From the NCBI GenBank assembly GCA_944739405.2, contig OX123182.2:90140051-90204050 (forward strand): 64,000 bases of DNA, read 5' to 3'. This document shows, in pieces, positions 51,995 through 63,010 of the stretch. A model generated the notes under the pieces. That model searched no databases and was not told the DNA's origin. It saw only the letters and a list, made by a program, of their open reading frames with translations. A program made the translations under genes and the position numbers. The stretch comes from Euclidia mi. Lineage: Eukaryota > Arthropoda > Insecta > Lepidoptera > Erebidae. The first letter of the stretch is position 1; every line of letters starts with the position of its first letter.

Positions 51995-52385
51995 CATGGG
52001 TTTATGCTTCTACTGAAAGGAAAGGTCTAGGAAGGATTAAAAATATATTATTGCAAGCACAATTATGCTGAAGGAATTATGCACTCAGCATTAGTTATGG
52101 TATGATCATATATAGAAGTCAGTACGTGTAACATGAGTAAAACATTAGAGGAATCAGAGGCAAAACGCGTTTCTTTATGTGGCAGCTTATTATATAAATT
52201 GTTTATAAATATTGAACACTATATACGTCAATTTTACAGCAGCTACTTAGAAATAACTTAATTAATCTTACCCTTCAAAGTAAATAAATTATAGCATGAG
52301 AAAATGCTAAATATTTCACCAGTGTGCTGTTTGATTAATAAATAAATATTGATGGTACTGTTCCGTACAAAGGATGTCTAAATTA
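51995..52385. other. Non-coding stretch left of the large palindrome
   Basis: AT-rich DNA with no recognised feature. Confidence 0.45.
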
Positions 52386-53085
52386 AGCTCGCGTAATAAT
52401 ATATGGAAGACTTGAAGGCGTCGGGTTCAGAATGAAATGTAAAACGTATGCTTCCATGAAGTTCGTCTGTGATGCGACTACAATGTTCGTTACTTCAAAT
52501 GCTAAACATGAAAATGAAATTAGCATAATTCTATTCATGGAAATATTATGGCGATGCACATTTCAGAGTTAAAACTTTCATTTCTTGTGAATGTATAACA
52601 TATATCTAATAAATTGACGAATTTTGGTTTACTTCGTTGTTTTTATTATGATTTCAATGTTTTGTCTTTCATACAGGATTTTATTTGTGCATTACAAAGG
52701 CAATACATTCAAGCCGTTGCCTATGGCAAGGAGCTAACTCCTTGCCATAGGCAACGGCTTGAATGTATTGCCTTTGTAATGCACAAATAAAATCCTGTAT
52801 GAAAGACAAAACATTGAAATCATAATAAAAACAACGAAGTAAACCAAAATTCGTCAATTTATTAGATATATGTTATACATTCACAAGAAATGAAAGTTTT
52901 AACTCTGAAATGTGCATCGCCATAATATTTCCATGAATAGAATTATGCTAATTTCATTTTCATGTTTAGCATTTGAAGTAACGAACATTGTAGTCGCATC
53001 ACAGACGAACTTCATGGAAGCATACGTTTTACATTTCATTCTGAAACCGACGCCTTCAAGTCTTCCATATATTATTACGCGAGCT
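52386..53085. repeat. 700-bp near-perfect DNA palindrome, 348-bp arms, 4-nt spacer
   Basis: Left arm 52,386-52,733 and right arm 52,738-53,085 are reverse complements with no indel and one visible mismatch (TCGGGTT versus TCGGTTT when compared on one strand). The spacer is CTAA. Arm sequence is AT-rich and non-coding. The absence of spacer and divergence means either a very recent fold-back duplication or an assembly or read artefact. Confidence 0.93.
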
Positions 53086-53124
53086 CCTATTACCTTCCTC
53101 TGCTAAGCAGAGGAAGGTAATAGG
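53086..53124. repeat. 39-bp palindrome abutting the 700-bp palindrome
   Basis: CCTATTACCTTCCTCTGCT, then A, then the perfect 19-bp complement. It begins at the very next base after the large palindrome. Confidence 0.92.
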
Positions 53125-53240
53125 AAGTTAAAAGGTGATAGATGGTGATGGTTTATATACGAGAGTCCAGTAAAATCACCAGAACCGAAAGCAAGAAATC
53201 TGAGTAGTAAAACCTTTCATCATCTTCCTAGCGTTATTTC

Positions 53241-53383
53241 GACCGGTTGGCGCAGCGGGAGTGTAAGCGACTGCAACGCCGAAGGTCGCGGGTTCGATTG
53301 TTCGATTCCCGCTCAAGTCAAACATTTGTGTGCATTAACATGGATGTTTGTCTTGGTCTGGGTGTTTCTATTTATAATATGTG
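53241..53383 (+). mobile_element. tRNA-derived SINE, second family
   Basis: Head GACCGGTTGGCGCAGCGGGA and box B GGTCGCGGGTTCGATTG with a short internal duplication GTTCGATTGTTCGATTCCCG. The body (TTTGTGTGCATTAACATGGA, TTGTCTTGGTCTGGGTG) is a common lepidopteran SINE body. It ends where a MITE begins. Confidence 0.75.
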
Positions 53384-53385
53384 TA

Positions 53386-53522
53386 GACGCCGGCAAACTT
53401 CTTGAGCACTACCATAGACCTTTTGGTCTATGATAGAGCTGTGCAGTAGCAATTTTACGTACAAAAATGTCTCCTGCGCATCTTATTGGTCTATGGTAGT
53501 GCTCAAGAAGTTTGCCGGCATC
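53386..53522. mobile_element. 137-bp MITE with ~32-bp terminal inverted repeats, TA flanks
   Basis: Arms 53,389-53,420 and 53,488-53,519 are perfect reverse complements (GCCGGCAAACTTCTTGAGCA...). The termini extend with one mismatch to TA dinucleotides at 53,384-53,385 and 53,523-53,524, as for Tc1/mariner-mobilised MITEs. There is also a nested small hairpin at ACCATAGACCTTTTGGTCTA. Confidence 0.82.
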
Positions 53523-53529
53523 TATATGA

Positions 53530-53660
53530 ATTTGCAAAAAAAGAGTATTTATGTATGTTTATCCTTTATTTAGTACCCATAGTACAAGCTTAGTTTGGGA
53601 CTAGGTGTTGTCGTGTAAATGTGGTAGAATATGATATTATAATTATAATTATTATACCAG
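53530..53660 (+). mobile_element. LINE/SINE 3' tail
   Basis: AGTACAAGCTTAGTTTGGGA, AATGTGGTAGAAT and an ATT-type tail, related to the tail at 6628-6687. Only the 3' end is present. Confidence 0.55.
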
Positions 53661-53744
53661 TTTTGACGTGTAATTATTTACAAGCTTTAGGCGTAGTAAA
53701 ATGACTCCGCATCAATCTCATTAACCATTTAATCGACGTTTAGT

Positions 53745-54020
53745 GTAACCGGATTTGGCTGAATATTAGCTTTTCCACAGAGCGACTGCCTATCTGACCT
53801 GTTACTTAGAGGTCTTGACGCCCTATAACAACTGTCAAAGATTTACGTGACAGCCGGGATCGACGGCTTAGTGCTCTCCGAGGTACGGGCAAGCGAAAAT
53901 TAACAATTCAATTTGCACATATGTCCGAAAAAGTCATTGGTACGCGCCGTGGATTCATACCCGATACCCTCTTCGTGACAATCTGTTAGTATCTCCACTA
54001 GGCTATCGCTGCCTTTATGG
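53745..54020 (-). mobile_element. tRNA-derived SINE, third family
   Basis: Reverse complement reads GGCAGCGATAGCCTAGTGGA (head), GAATCCACGGCGCGTACCAA, TGACTTTTTCGGACATATGT and CTCGGAGAGCACTAAGCCGT, ending CCAAATCCGGTTACACT. The same order occurs on the plus strand at 60,335-60,560. Confidence 0.8.
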
Positions 54021-55094
54021 TTAAGAAAATGTGTATTTAACTGGATCTGAAACATCCTACCTATCCATACGTGACAAGTAGGTATGGTCTATAAATAATC
54101 AGTTGAATATAGATAGTGGTGAATTTTGTAAGGGATTCTGTCTTCTCATACATTTTTATAATACATTTCATTAAACTAGGCTATTGAAAGCGATAGCTTC
54201 GAACTGATGAAGGAACAACTTAAATAACTTCTATAAGCCAAATATGATCTAGACAGTACTGCATGTTTAAAATCTCACATTTCTTATATCACACGAGCGA
54301 AATTTTCAACTGTACAAAATATGATATTTTAGCGGTTTATTTCTTTGTAGGTCTGGAATACAAAATAAAAGGTTTTAAGGCTAACCCTCGTTGTTTCAGC
54401 ATACGTAGATACAGGCATACGTATTGGATATCCAAAATATCCAATATGTCCCCTGGCTTGGGTCGTTTGTATAATAATAATTGGAAATCGGATTATGCCG
54501 GCTGCCGCGCCGGAGTGTTTGCTTTCATCAACTGCTCACAGCTGTTGTGCTAACAATGTGTTTTTAATATACAGTGCTACGTACGTGCGTAGATTGTACT
54601 GTGAATGTCAACAAATGTCCATAAGGATAGCCAGCTTTTGGGTGACCCAATATGTTGGATTTAACAATTTAGATCTAGTCAATAATTGCCGTTTTTTCTG
54701 TCTCTACACTAAAAAAATACATACACTGTAGAAACTCACACGTCATTCTAATCTTTCAAGTGTTTATATACCTAATGGAAAATGATTAGAATGTGTTTAG
54801 GCTTTTCTTTTTTTAGTTATTAAAATATGCGTTATGCATATTTCTGGAGTTTACAATGGTGCCAGCGAAGAAACGGGCTGTATCGTCTGTATAATACGTT
54901 ACGAATGTGCCATGGCGTAGATTGAGGATACAAAGTTCATTTAAGCATACTAGAAATATAGTAGTTTTGAAGACACTCATCATGGATTAGCGAAGTGAGA
55001 AGAAATACTTGACACTGTTCTGTACTAACCTCTAGGCTGTGCAAGCCAGAAGCTTTGTTAAAACGCAAACATTCTGTAAGATCTAGTAAGGGCG
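54021..55094. other. Non-coding stretch
   Basis: AT-rich. Two open frames of 78 and 96 codons (54,263-54,731) show no domain. A 9-bp inverted repeat ATTGGATAT/ATATCCAAT lies near 54,424. Confidence 0.4.
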
Positions 55095-55245
55095 GTTTCA
55101 GATTAGCGTTTTATACGCGCGTATAAGCTCGTTTTTAGAAGCGCATGTAGGCGCGTATAGGCGCCTTTTGGTACACGCGCAACTCGGACGAGCGTTGACG
55201 CGCTTCTAAGCTCGTATAAGCGCGAGCTGTCAGAATCGAGCGAAC
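55095..55245. other. CpG-rich inverted-repeat-like patch, possible MITE
   Basis: Dense in GCGCGTATAAG motifs on both strands (TACGCGCGTATAAGCTCG, CTCGTATAAGCGCGAGC) and ends near CGAGCGAACACGCC. It has the look of a MITE interior or end, but I could not fix both ends or a target duplication. Confidence 0.35.
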
Positions 55246-55574
55246 ACGCCGAAATATGCCCGTTTTGCAGTTAGCAATTCACCTGACAGGACTTTTTTTA
55301 TGATTAAACACATTTTGGCCGCCCATGTCTTTGTGATTTCTAGACTCAGAAGTTTATTATTTATGTACTTTAAATTTTTTTTTTTTTAATTATCACGTAT
55401 TTACCAAAAGTAGTAATTCTGGAACTATGACTAAGTATTTCAACAAACTGACTTACTGCAAACATAAAACTGCCTCGCTTATTGAATATTTTGGTAATTT
55501 AATTTCTTTTCGCCATTATTTTCACATAGGTACTTATATTTTCTCTTATGTTTCTCTGATCTTTTCTAGTCCAT

Positions 55575-55712
55575 TCCAAGGTTGCCTGGAAGAAATTGCT
55601 TTTAGTGATAAGGCCGCCTACTATACATATGTAAAATTATTGTATCATGTAGCATGTGTATATTATCTGGTGTACAATAAAGAATTTTCTATCTATCTAT
55701 ATATTTTTTTTA
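55575..55712 (+). mobile_element. LINE 3' UTR fragment with TCTA tail
   Basis: CAAGGTTGCCTGGAAGAAAT, AGTGATAAGGCCGCCTACTA, GTGTACAATAAAGAATTTTC and TCTATCTATC. This is a widespread lepidopteran LINE 3' end; no coding part remains. Confidence 0.75.
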
Positions 55713-56129
55713 TTTCGCGGTAGTCATGAAATCCTCTGCTTTTAAGTGAAAAAAATCGTCAATGAACGAACGCCAACGTGATAAGGTTTTTAACTATACA
55801 TATCGAAACTAAAGATGAACTTATAAATCATCTAGTCTGCAGCATAGAATGCCGGCTTTAAAAGCATAGAAATCCTTCACAATGACTCGGCATAGCTCTG
55901 TGGATCCCACAAATCACGCTCTACGTCGGGAAAATCGATACCTTATTATTGAGCAAACTTACTCTCTAATCGTTAAGAACGAACAACTTGCAAATTTCGA
56001 TAGTCTAAGTGCTCTATACGTTTTATATGGAAATAGGTACTTCGTGATTTGGGTAGGTATTCTGCATTGGAGTGCAGGATGCGATGCTTGTCCATTTTTA
56101 TCTCCCACTGACCTACTTTCAAACACCTC

Positions 56130-56205
56130 ACGCTCAGTTGTTTCGGCTGTAGTATGTCTGTCAGTCAATCAGTAACGCAAGGATTTTATATACAGACAGA
56201 TTATA
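56130..56205 (-). mobile_element. Helitron 5'-end fragment
   Basis: Minus strand reads TATAAAATCCTTGCGTTACT followed by a GACTGACAGACAT-type stretch and TACAGCCGAAACAAC. It matches the 5' ends at 57,592 (minus) and 59,295 (plus). Confidence 0.6.
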
Positions 56206-56221
56206 CAAATAAATATTATTT

Positions 56222-56462
56222 GACTGCCTCCGTGGTACAGTGGAGTGCTAAACGGGAGGTCTCGGGTTCAATTCCCGGGTCAGGCAAAAGTATTATTGAG
56301 TTTTGCCGAATTCTCAGTAGCAGCACGGAGCCTGCCAATGTGCCCGGTAACGGCAATAGGCTCGCCCCCTATTACGTGGGACCTAATATGCAACATGGCG
56401 AAATGAGGTTGTAATATTACACCTCTGCCTACCCCTTCGGGGATTCAGGCGTGAGACTATAA
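56222..56462 (+). mobile_element. Full-length SINE family 1
   Basis: Head TGCCTCCGTGGTACAGTGGA, box B GGGTTCAATTCCCGGG and a full body with GGCAATAGGCTCGCCCCC, ATTACGTGGGAC and CTACCCCTTCGGGGATTC. A short A-rich tail follows. Confidence 0.87.
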
Positions 56463-57595
56463 AAAAATAAACAAACTCTGTAATCTCAAAATAACTGTAT
56501 TGCATATTGTTGCTAACCCATTTCCAGTACCCCAATGATTTATTGAGATTGTTTTTCTGTCTGTATATTTATTCAGGGTAATCTTAAAAATAGCTGAATC
56601 GATTTAGATGTGTATTTTACTCATGGTTCATGAAAACTCTCGAAAAACTATGAAAATTCCAAAATTAAATTAGTCAAGGATATCGTAGCAGTATACATTT
56701 GTATATCTCAGCGACATTGTAAAAAAATGTGAAATGCAGGTAACGCATAAAAAGTGCTTTTCTGTTTAAAAAGTAAATAAAAATAGCAAAATAACGGTTC
56801 TAAGTATTTTGGCTTCTATTGGGTAGTTAGTGAAGATGAAGAGCGCTTAGATGAGAGCTAACCGCATAAATTTAAATTAATGAAAATTAAATGCACATCA
56901 TAAAAACAAATAAAGTGAATGAATTGAAAGTTTCATACAAACTGGACCCCTTTTTGAACTCCCCTTTTTAGTGGTGAATTCACTAACGTCACTTGAAGTT
57001 TTCTTTTATATTACAAAATGGGACACCCTTTCTTAAGCCCCATAGAGGGCGAGTGACTTAGAAAACTCCTTTCTTAGTGTTCACTAACGTCGTTTGAGGC
57101 ACCTATATACAAAGTTTGAAGTTAATCCAATGAAGGAATAAAAAGGTTTCATACAAAAATTCCGACTCCCCTTTTTAACCCTTTAGGGTAAGAAATTCCA
57201 AAAAGATTTTCCTAATGTTTACTAAGGTCATTAGAGAAACCAATATACAAAGTTTGAAGTTAATCCACTGAAGGAATAATAAGTTTCGTTTTATACACAC
57301 TTTGAAGCCCTATTTTACCCCCTGATGGTAGGAATTTTCAAAAAACAAATTCTTAGTGTTAATTATCGTTGTTTGAGCAACCAATATACAAAGTTTGAAG
57401 TCAATCCATTAAAGGAATAAAAGTTACATACAAACTTTGACCCTCAATCTTACCCTCTTATAGTGTAATATTAGGGATCTTACACTCTTCAAGGAAAAAA
57501 CATGCTAAATTTCATCCTCTTGTGACCAGTAGTTTCGGCTGTAGCGTTTCTGTCAGTCAGACAGTAACGCAAGGATTTTATGTATTAAGATTTTA
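56463..57595 (-). mobile_element. Helitron-like element with ~140-bp internal repeats
   Basis: The right end read on the minus strand is TCTTAATACATAAAATCCTT, then GTTACTG and ACAGCCGAAACTACTGG, the 5' end of the local Helitron family. Inside are degenerate repeats with AATATACAAAGTTTGAAGTT at about 57,103, 57,241 and 57,382 (period 138-141 bp), the first unit diverged. No Rep/helicase frame is present, so it is non-autonomous. The left (3') terminus is not located; it may lie near 56,470. Confidence 0.6.
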
Positions 57596-59294
57596 TTACA
57601 ATTTTAGGTATTTGGCTACCTTTTTGCGTACCTGAATTATGACAGAAGATATATTTAAACCATTTTTGTGACTATTTGGACCAAAATCTATGATCCCGCG
57701 AATTTTTGTAACATTTTATGTAAGTACTTTCACTAGGTACCTCACTGTACTCAAAACTTTGAGTGTTGTGGATTAGATCTCCACTAGGGGGTTGAAATGT
57801 GCAATCCTCGGATAGAATGTTCAAGTAGGCTACAGTGCCTTATTTACTTTTGGTTTTACGAGTTTAAAAGCAGAAAATCAGGTATCTTTCCTATAGGTAT
57901 ACATACTTATTTACATCGAAGTGCCAAATCATAAGCAGTTTTCGTAGCATCATATTGTTAATGCTGTCGTAGTGCCTGATTAGTGTATTGTTTTATCGAT
58001 ATGTTTTGATTAAACAGAAAAAGACGGCAACAGTTGAGAAATATGATTTGTTCTTTTGTTAAATTATTTTCGATATTTCTTTTCCGTAGTTTTTAACATA
58101 TCAATGTTTTACGTTTCAACTAAAATGTGTTTTTACCGTCGGATTGGTACGTTTGTCATCAAAACAACACCTTGCCTTTTCTTGTATTGTGTATTGTTAA
58201 AGATAGAAATCGACTGATTTTAGTTCATTGTATCCAACAAGTCAAGTGAGAACACTACGCAACGATCGGTGTAACTATTGACGAGGTAGCCAGCTTAACA
58301 GTACCTACGGTTACCCGCGGGAGATTTGCCTTAAAAGCAATTAATTAATCCGAATATTTCAATTTAACTAAACTTCATTTTAGCAAGTTCTTAAATATTC
58401 TAAATTCTCGTGCACAACAGACAATTTCATATACAATTCCGTGTTCGGCGGACCTGATTGTCATCGTAGTACTTGGGTTTGATTACAGCGTACACGCTTT
58501 CGCTCGTTCCCGCCTGCTTTGCAAGTTAATAACCTATTTGACGTCGTTCTAAAGGCTACATATTCACAATGCTCGCGCTGGGCGTCCATCAGGAATCGGA
58601 TTTGTGTGAAGAGCGGGTCACGCGCCGCTAGCGATAATGGAAAACGGATTACCGCGAACTCTCTAACTAAAGCCCGTGATTCATTCATGTGGGTCGCTCT
58701 AACGTCTCCCCATCCGCCATTTGCATTGGACCTCTATTACAGTTGTCCTACACTGTGTACTCTTGCTTGTGTAATTTTGCTCAGCCATTTTGTTACTATT
58801 ATGGACGGAGTTTGTTCTAGCTAAGATTTTTTAATGAAATCCCTGGTCGCTGCAAATGAAACGCTCGTTATACAGATAACATTTTTTTAATTTTCTTTAT
58901 GTAGGCTGTTCTGCGTGCCTTCTTTACTCAACATTTTGAAATGATTAAATTACTAGTATCTTCATTTTTTGTTTTCTTTTTGTGTTATATAGTAATTCCG
59001 TCAATTTGTGGTTGGTAAATTGGAAAACGCTCGGACAAATATCACAGTATCTTTTTTATTACCAATGTATGCTCAATTACTCACTGCTGATATGATAAAG
59101 TCGTTGAGGAATCATTCGTAAGGTTAGCCAAAGCCCAAGGCGTATTTTTACTTGTTTGTTTATTTCCTTGAATAACATAATCTTAAAAGACAGGCAATTC
59201 TTCAGGCAGAAAATACGCCTAATATTTTGAATATTGGGAATCATTTACGTACTTACATTAACTTTATATTTGGAGCTATAGCAGAACGTTCAAA
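57596..59294. other. Non-coding stretch
   Basis: Mostly AT-rich. 58,500-58,740 is less AT-rich, with open frames of 75 (minus) and 101 codons (plus) overlapping each other. No domain is recognised and neither can be preferred. Confidence 0.4.
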
Positions 59295-59501
59295 TCTTAA
59301 TATATAAAATCCTTGCGTTACTGACTGACTGACAGACACGCTACAGCCGAAACTATTGGGCGCAGGAAGCTGAAATTCGGCATTTATGTTCCTTGGGGAC
59401 CGTAGGGGTGCACTAAGAAGTGATTTTCCGAAATTCCCATGGGATCGGCCAAAACGGGTAAATTTAAAAAAAATGCAGGCGTAGCTGCTGGCGTCCTCTA
59501 G
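59295..59501 (+). mobile_element. 207-bp mini-Helitron with both ends
   Basis: Starts TCTTAATATATAAAATCC after an A and ends GGCGTCCTCTAG before a T, the Helitron rule (TC...CTAG, insertion between A and T). Shares GGGACCGTAGGGGTGCAC and CCGAAATTCCCATGGGATCG with 30,991-31,148. No coding capacity. Confidence 0.82.
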
Positions 59502-59924
59502 TATTATATAATTTATAATATTTTTATAAATTGTTTATATTTGTTTGTCTTGCCAACGTGTTCCAGTTTCAAATTAATATGAAATAGTAACTACGGTATT
59601 CCAATGTTAGCTAGCCATTTTTAAGTTCAAAATTGTTTTTGAAACCATTGAAAAGGTGAACATTTTTGTTATAACCGAATATTTATTTTATTATGACTAC
59701 AAATGGCGCCGTTGGTACACAATATGCGTCACCTGTTTGGACTATTGGATACTGTAATGAAAATATGGTGGATTAAATATATTTTTTCTTTATTTTTAAT
59801 CGTGTCTATTTGAAATTTGACTAGGTATCTTATTTCGTCGGCTTTTATCGCGATATATTGGATTAACAAAGAATTACATTTCAACTGAATTATCTAGAAA
59901 CTACTTTATTTATTGTTATCCCAC

Positions 59925-60135
59925 GATTCAGCTACTTTACAGCAACCGTGGTCACGACAGCCGGTTTTCTATGGCCACCGTTGCTGAAAGAACACTCTGT
60001 GTGATCTAGAAACTGTAGATAACACGAAGTGTTCTGTCGTATGGGGATCGAACTCACGATACTTGCCGGTGTATTAATCATCGAGGCCATCGCTTTGACC
60101 ACTACGCCATACGTGCAGTCTGTGACATGCACACA
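59925..60135 (-). mobile_element. tRNA-derived SINE, fourth family
   Basis: Minus strand: CGTATGGCGTAGTGGTCAAA (box A region), GAGTTCGATCCCCATACG (box B), then AACACTTCGTGTTATCTACA and CGGTGGCCATAGAAAACCGG. Related head and order at 61,180-61,330. Confidence 0.72.
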
Positions 60136-60249
60136 AATAAAATTTAATATCATTTAATTTTAAGGGTAAGTTCTCAATAAAGTAATTAAAAAACAAAACT
60201 AGTATTCTGTTTCAAAAGAACAAAAGAAGGTTTTTCAGTTATACAGTAA

Positions 60250-60254
60250 ATATA

Positions 60255-60333
<79 letters not shown>
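60250..60333. repeat. TA dinucleotide microsatellite
   Basis: About 84 bp of almost pure TA, interrupted by one TG. It sits immediately before a SINE head. Confidence 0.97.
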
Positions 60334-60334
<1 letters not shown>

Positions 60335-60337
<3 letters not shown>

Positions 60338-60560
60338 CAGTGATAGCCGTTACCGCCGATACCAACAGACTTCCATGCAGAGGGTATCAGGTTCGAATCC
60401 ACGGCGCGCACCAATGACTTTTCGGAGTTATGTGCGTATTGAATTGTTAATTATCACTTCTCCCGTGCCTCGGAGAGCACGTTAAGCCGTCAGCAGCCAA
60501 ATCCGGTTAGACTAGAAAGCGGACCCCAGACTGAAACTGGGATAACGCTAAGAGAAAGAA
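60335..60560 (+). mobile_element. tRNA-derived SINE, third family (plus-strand copy)
   Basis: GGGCAGTGATAGCCGTTACC head, GGTTCGAATCCACGGCGCG box B, AATGACTTTTCGGAGTTATG, CTCGGAGAGCACGTTAAGCC and GCCAAATCCGGTTAGACT. Ends GAAAGAAGATATATAAT. Confidence 0.82.
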
Positions 60561-60967
60561 GATATATAATTCTTGTATTATTGATATAATGCTTGTATCT
60601 TTATATATATATATATATAACAGTAGGAGAGCTTTTCATAGAGAACCGAATGCATAGCAACATTATCGAGATTTCGCAACTAATGAATACCTTTTATGGA
60701 CGCAATTAAAATAATTTAGCCAAATGATTGTTTAGAGTCCTACTTATTGTCAATAAATTACTCTGCGTAATTTGGCTTTGAAAGCAAACATTTAGATTAA
60801 TTTATAATGTACCGCAATAATATTTCATGTGCATCATATAATGATGATGGAAGTATTGAACGGCTGTCATAATAAGCTAACTTGATGATATTTTAATATA
60901 ACTTATGTTCAAATTTTAATACCTGTCGTAGTCGACCATTATTGTAGTCTACGTATAAATCTTTATA
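60561..60967. other. Non-coding stretch
   Basis: Includes a 16-bp TA run at about 60,604-60,619. Nothing else recognised. Confidence 0.45.
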
Positions 60968-61120
60968 TAGACTCACGCCTGTATCCCCTAAGGGGGAGGC
61001 AGAGACATTACCCCCACATTTCGCCGGGAAATATTTAGGTCCCACGTAATAGGGGGCGAGCCTATTACCGTTATCGGGCACATCACCAGACTCCGTGCTG
61101 CTACTGCGAATTCGGAAAAA
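60968..61120 (-). mobile_element. SINE family 1 body, head missing
   Basis: Minus strand: CGAATTCGCAGTAGCAGC, ACGGTAATAGGCTCGCCCCC and CTACGTGGGACC-type body, ending CAGGCGTGAG. The tRNA head is absent. Confidence 0.78.
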
Positions 61121-61179
61121 CACATAGATTGTAAATCTTGTATCCGTATTGGTACAATGCTTGTATCTTTATAAAGGAA

Positions 61180-61332
61180 TGAGCAGAAAGAACACCGAGG
61201 CTCAAAAAAACGATTTTTAGGTCACACAAAGTATCCGATAACCGAAACCGAATCCACAACACTCGAAACAGTGTTAAGTGGCGAGGCCTCCGCTTAAACC
61301 ACTCCACCATATGAGCAGTCTGTGAAATAAGG
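61180..61332 (-). mobile_element. tRNA-derived SINE, fourth family (older copy)
   Basis: Minus strand: GCTCATATGGTGGAGTGGTT (box A region), AAGCGGAGGCCTCGCCACTT, TGTGGATTCGGTTTCGG (decayed box B). Flanked by AT-rich DNA. Confidence 0.6.
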
Positions 61333-61382
61333 GGGAAACACATTTATACTGCAAGAAAAAACTAGTTAATACATACATAATT

Positions 61383-61460
61383 TCACGCCTTTATCTCCGA
61401 AGGGGTAGGTAGACTACACACAGGTGTACTACACATACCCCCACTTTGCCAGTAACGTTC
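61383..61460 (-). mobile_element. SINE family 1, 3' end only
   Basis: TTCACGCCTTTATCTCCGAA, GGGGTAGGTAG and CCCCCACTTTGCCAGTAACG on the plus strand are the complement of the SINE body end. Preceded by CATACATA. Confidence 0.7.
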
Positions 61461-62938
61461 AATATTACCTACTCATATTTCTGCTACACTGAATTCTTTC
61501 TATATCATTACTGAGTCATAACACATATTTTAAAACAATAAGAAACCAACATCGATATATTATTTCAAATGAGTATTGTTTTATGTTTCAAAGAGTCTTT
61601 ATTTTATTTTCACTTGTGTGTAGGACAACCTGTGTCAGTTAGTTTATTGCTTTTTCTTCTATACGCTTTACGTGCGAGGCAACTGAGGAAAATTAACGAT
61701 AATGCTGCTATATGAATGCTTAACTGCATATTTAATATTGGATCAAGCATTGTGAATAGTTATATTGCTTATTCAGGTGATTCATTTCTATAAGCTTCGC
61801 TTATCCAAGTATCTTTATAGTAAACTATTGTACTTTTGTATCTGTATGTCACTTTTTGATAGACTGATTTAGGTGTTACATTATTTTAGAAAATCAAAAT
61901 CGACCGAAATTCACCAATAAAAAGATGTATATGCTGGACACAGGGCTTCTCCGAGGCTCTCCACATGCACCAAAGATGATTATATAACCATTCAAGAGGC
62001 AAGTACAACGGTTCAAGCCCAAATTCATCGTACCGGCCTTATCAGCCAGATAAAATATTGTATTTATTATCTGACTAATTAATTTAACAGGAATTTATCA
62101 GACAGCGCTGAAACTGGTCCTTAAAACCTACACTGTTTGCTATAGTTAGTTGTTAGTCTAGTAGTTTAGGGTCTGATTTTCATTTCGGAAAATCCTTTGT
62201 GTGATAAGCATGATGATATCTGTATTCTTTATGTAGTTCTTACCTACAATATTTATGTTTTTATGAATAATTATAAGCATTCAGGTGATCAGATCACTAT
62301 GTGTGAATTGTCCCATGAAAAGTCCTTATAATCATTGCAATTTCTTTATCTTCAGTACAACTGACTCTTCGCCACTTACATGTTAAGTATCCAAATTTAG
62401 TTCCTTTTGCCTGTCCTCGTGTTTTTAGGCCGGTCATTAGACACAGTCGGCGTTCCGCATAATTGTATCATATTATATGCATTCCACCACATTGCAGTCC
62501 ACAATACGCGCTACAAATTGACCACAGAGCACTGCAGTACTATAAAATATAAACTAGTAATTTCACATTAAAGTACCGCGTTATAACGCAACGAGAGACG
62601 GTTGTTTAAAAGAGCTGTGCGTTTCTTTATTTGCATCATTTAAATAGGTTAATGAAATGCAGCAGTGACCATTTTACTTTTAATGGGTATTCTATTTTTT
62701 AATGCTTATTGCTTAGGATTCTTTGAAAATCATGATTATTCAGATATAATTAAGTAATTCCCAGCAAAGATGATTATGTCAGTATATTTTTGATACTTCT
62801 GTGAGTGGATATTGCGACAAAAGGTAAGCCTATGTGTTATTCAGATAAGCTATATAATTATGCTCAAAAGTAATATCAATAACCGTTCAAGAAACCATTT
62901 GCGTGAAAGCAAAACAAAGAAACAAACACACTATAGCA

Positions 62939-62940
<2 letters not shown>
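61461..62940. other. Non-coding stretch
   Basis: 1.5 kb of AT-rich DNA with only short random frames. No transposon end recognised. Confidence 0.5.

Positions 62941-63006
<66 letters not shown>
62941..63006. repeat. TA dinucleotide microsatellite
   Basis: About 66 bp of pure TA, followed by CAGGGTGTCACAAGACCC, a sequence type often seen at the edge of insect repeats after TA runs. Confidence 0.97.

Positions 63007-63010
<4 letters not shown>

Noticed and set aside
52912..53106. 64-codon frame in the right arm of the large palindrome
   Set aside because: Short, AT-driven, and its sequence is an exact mirror of non-coding left-arm DNA.
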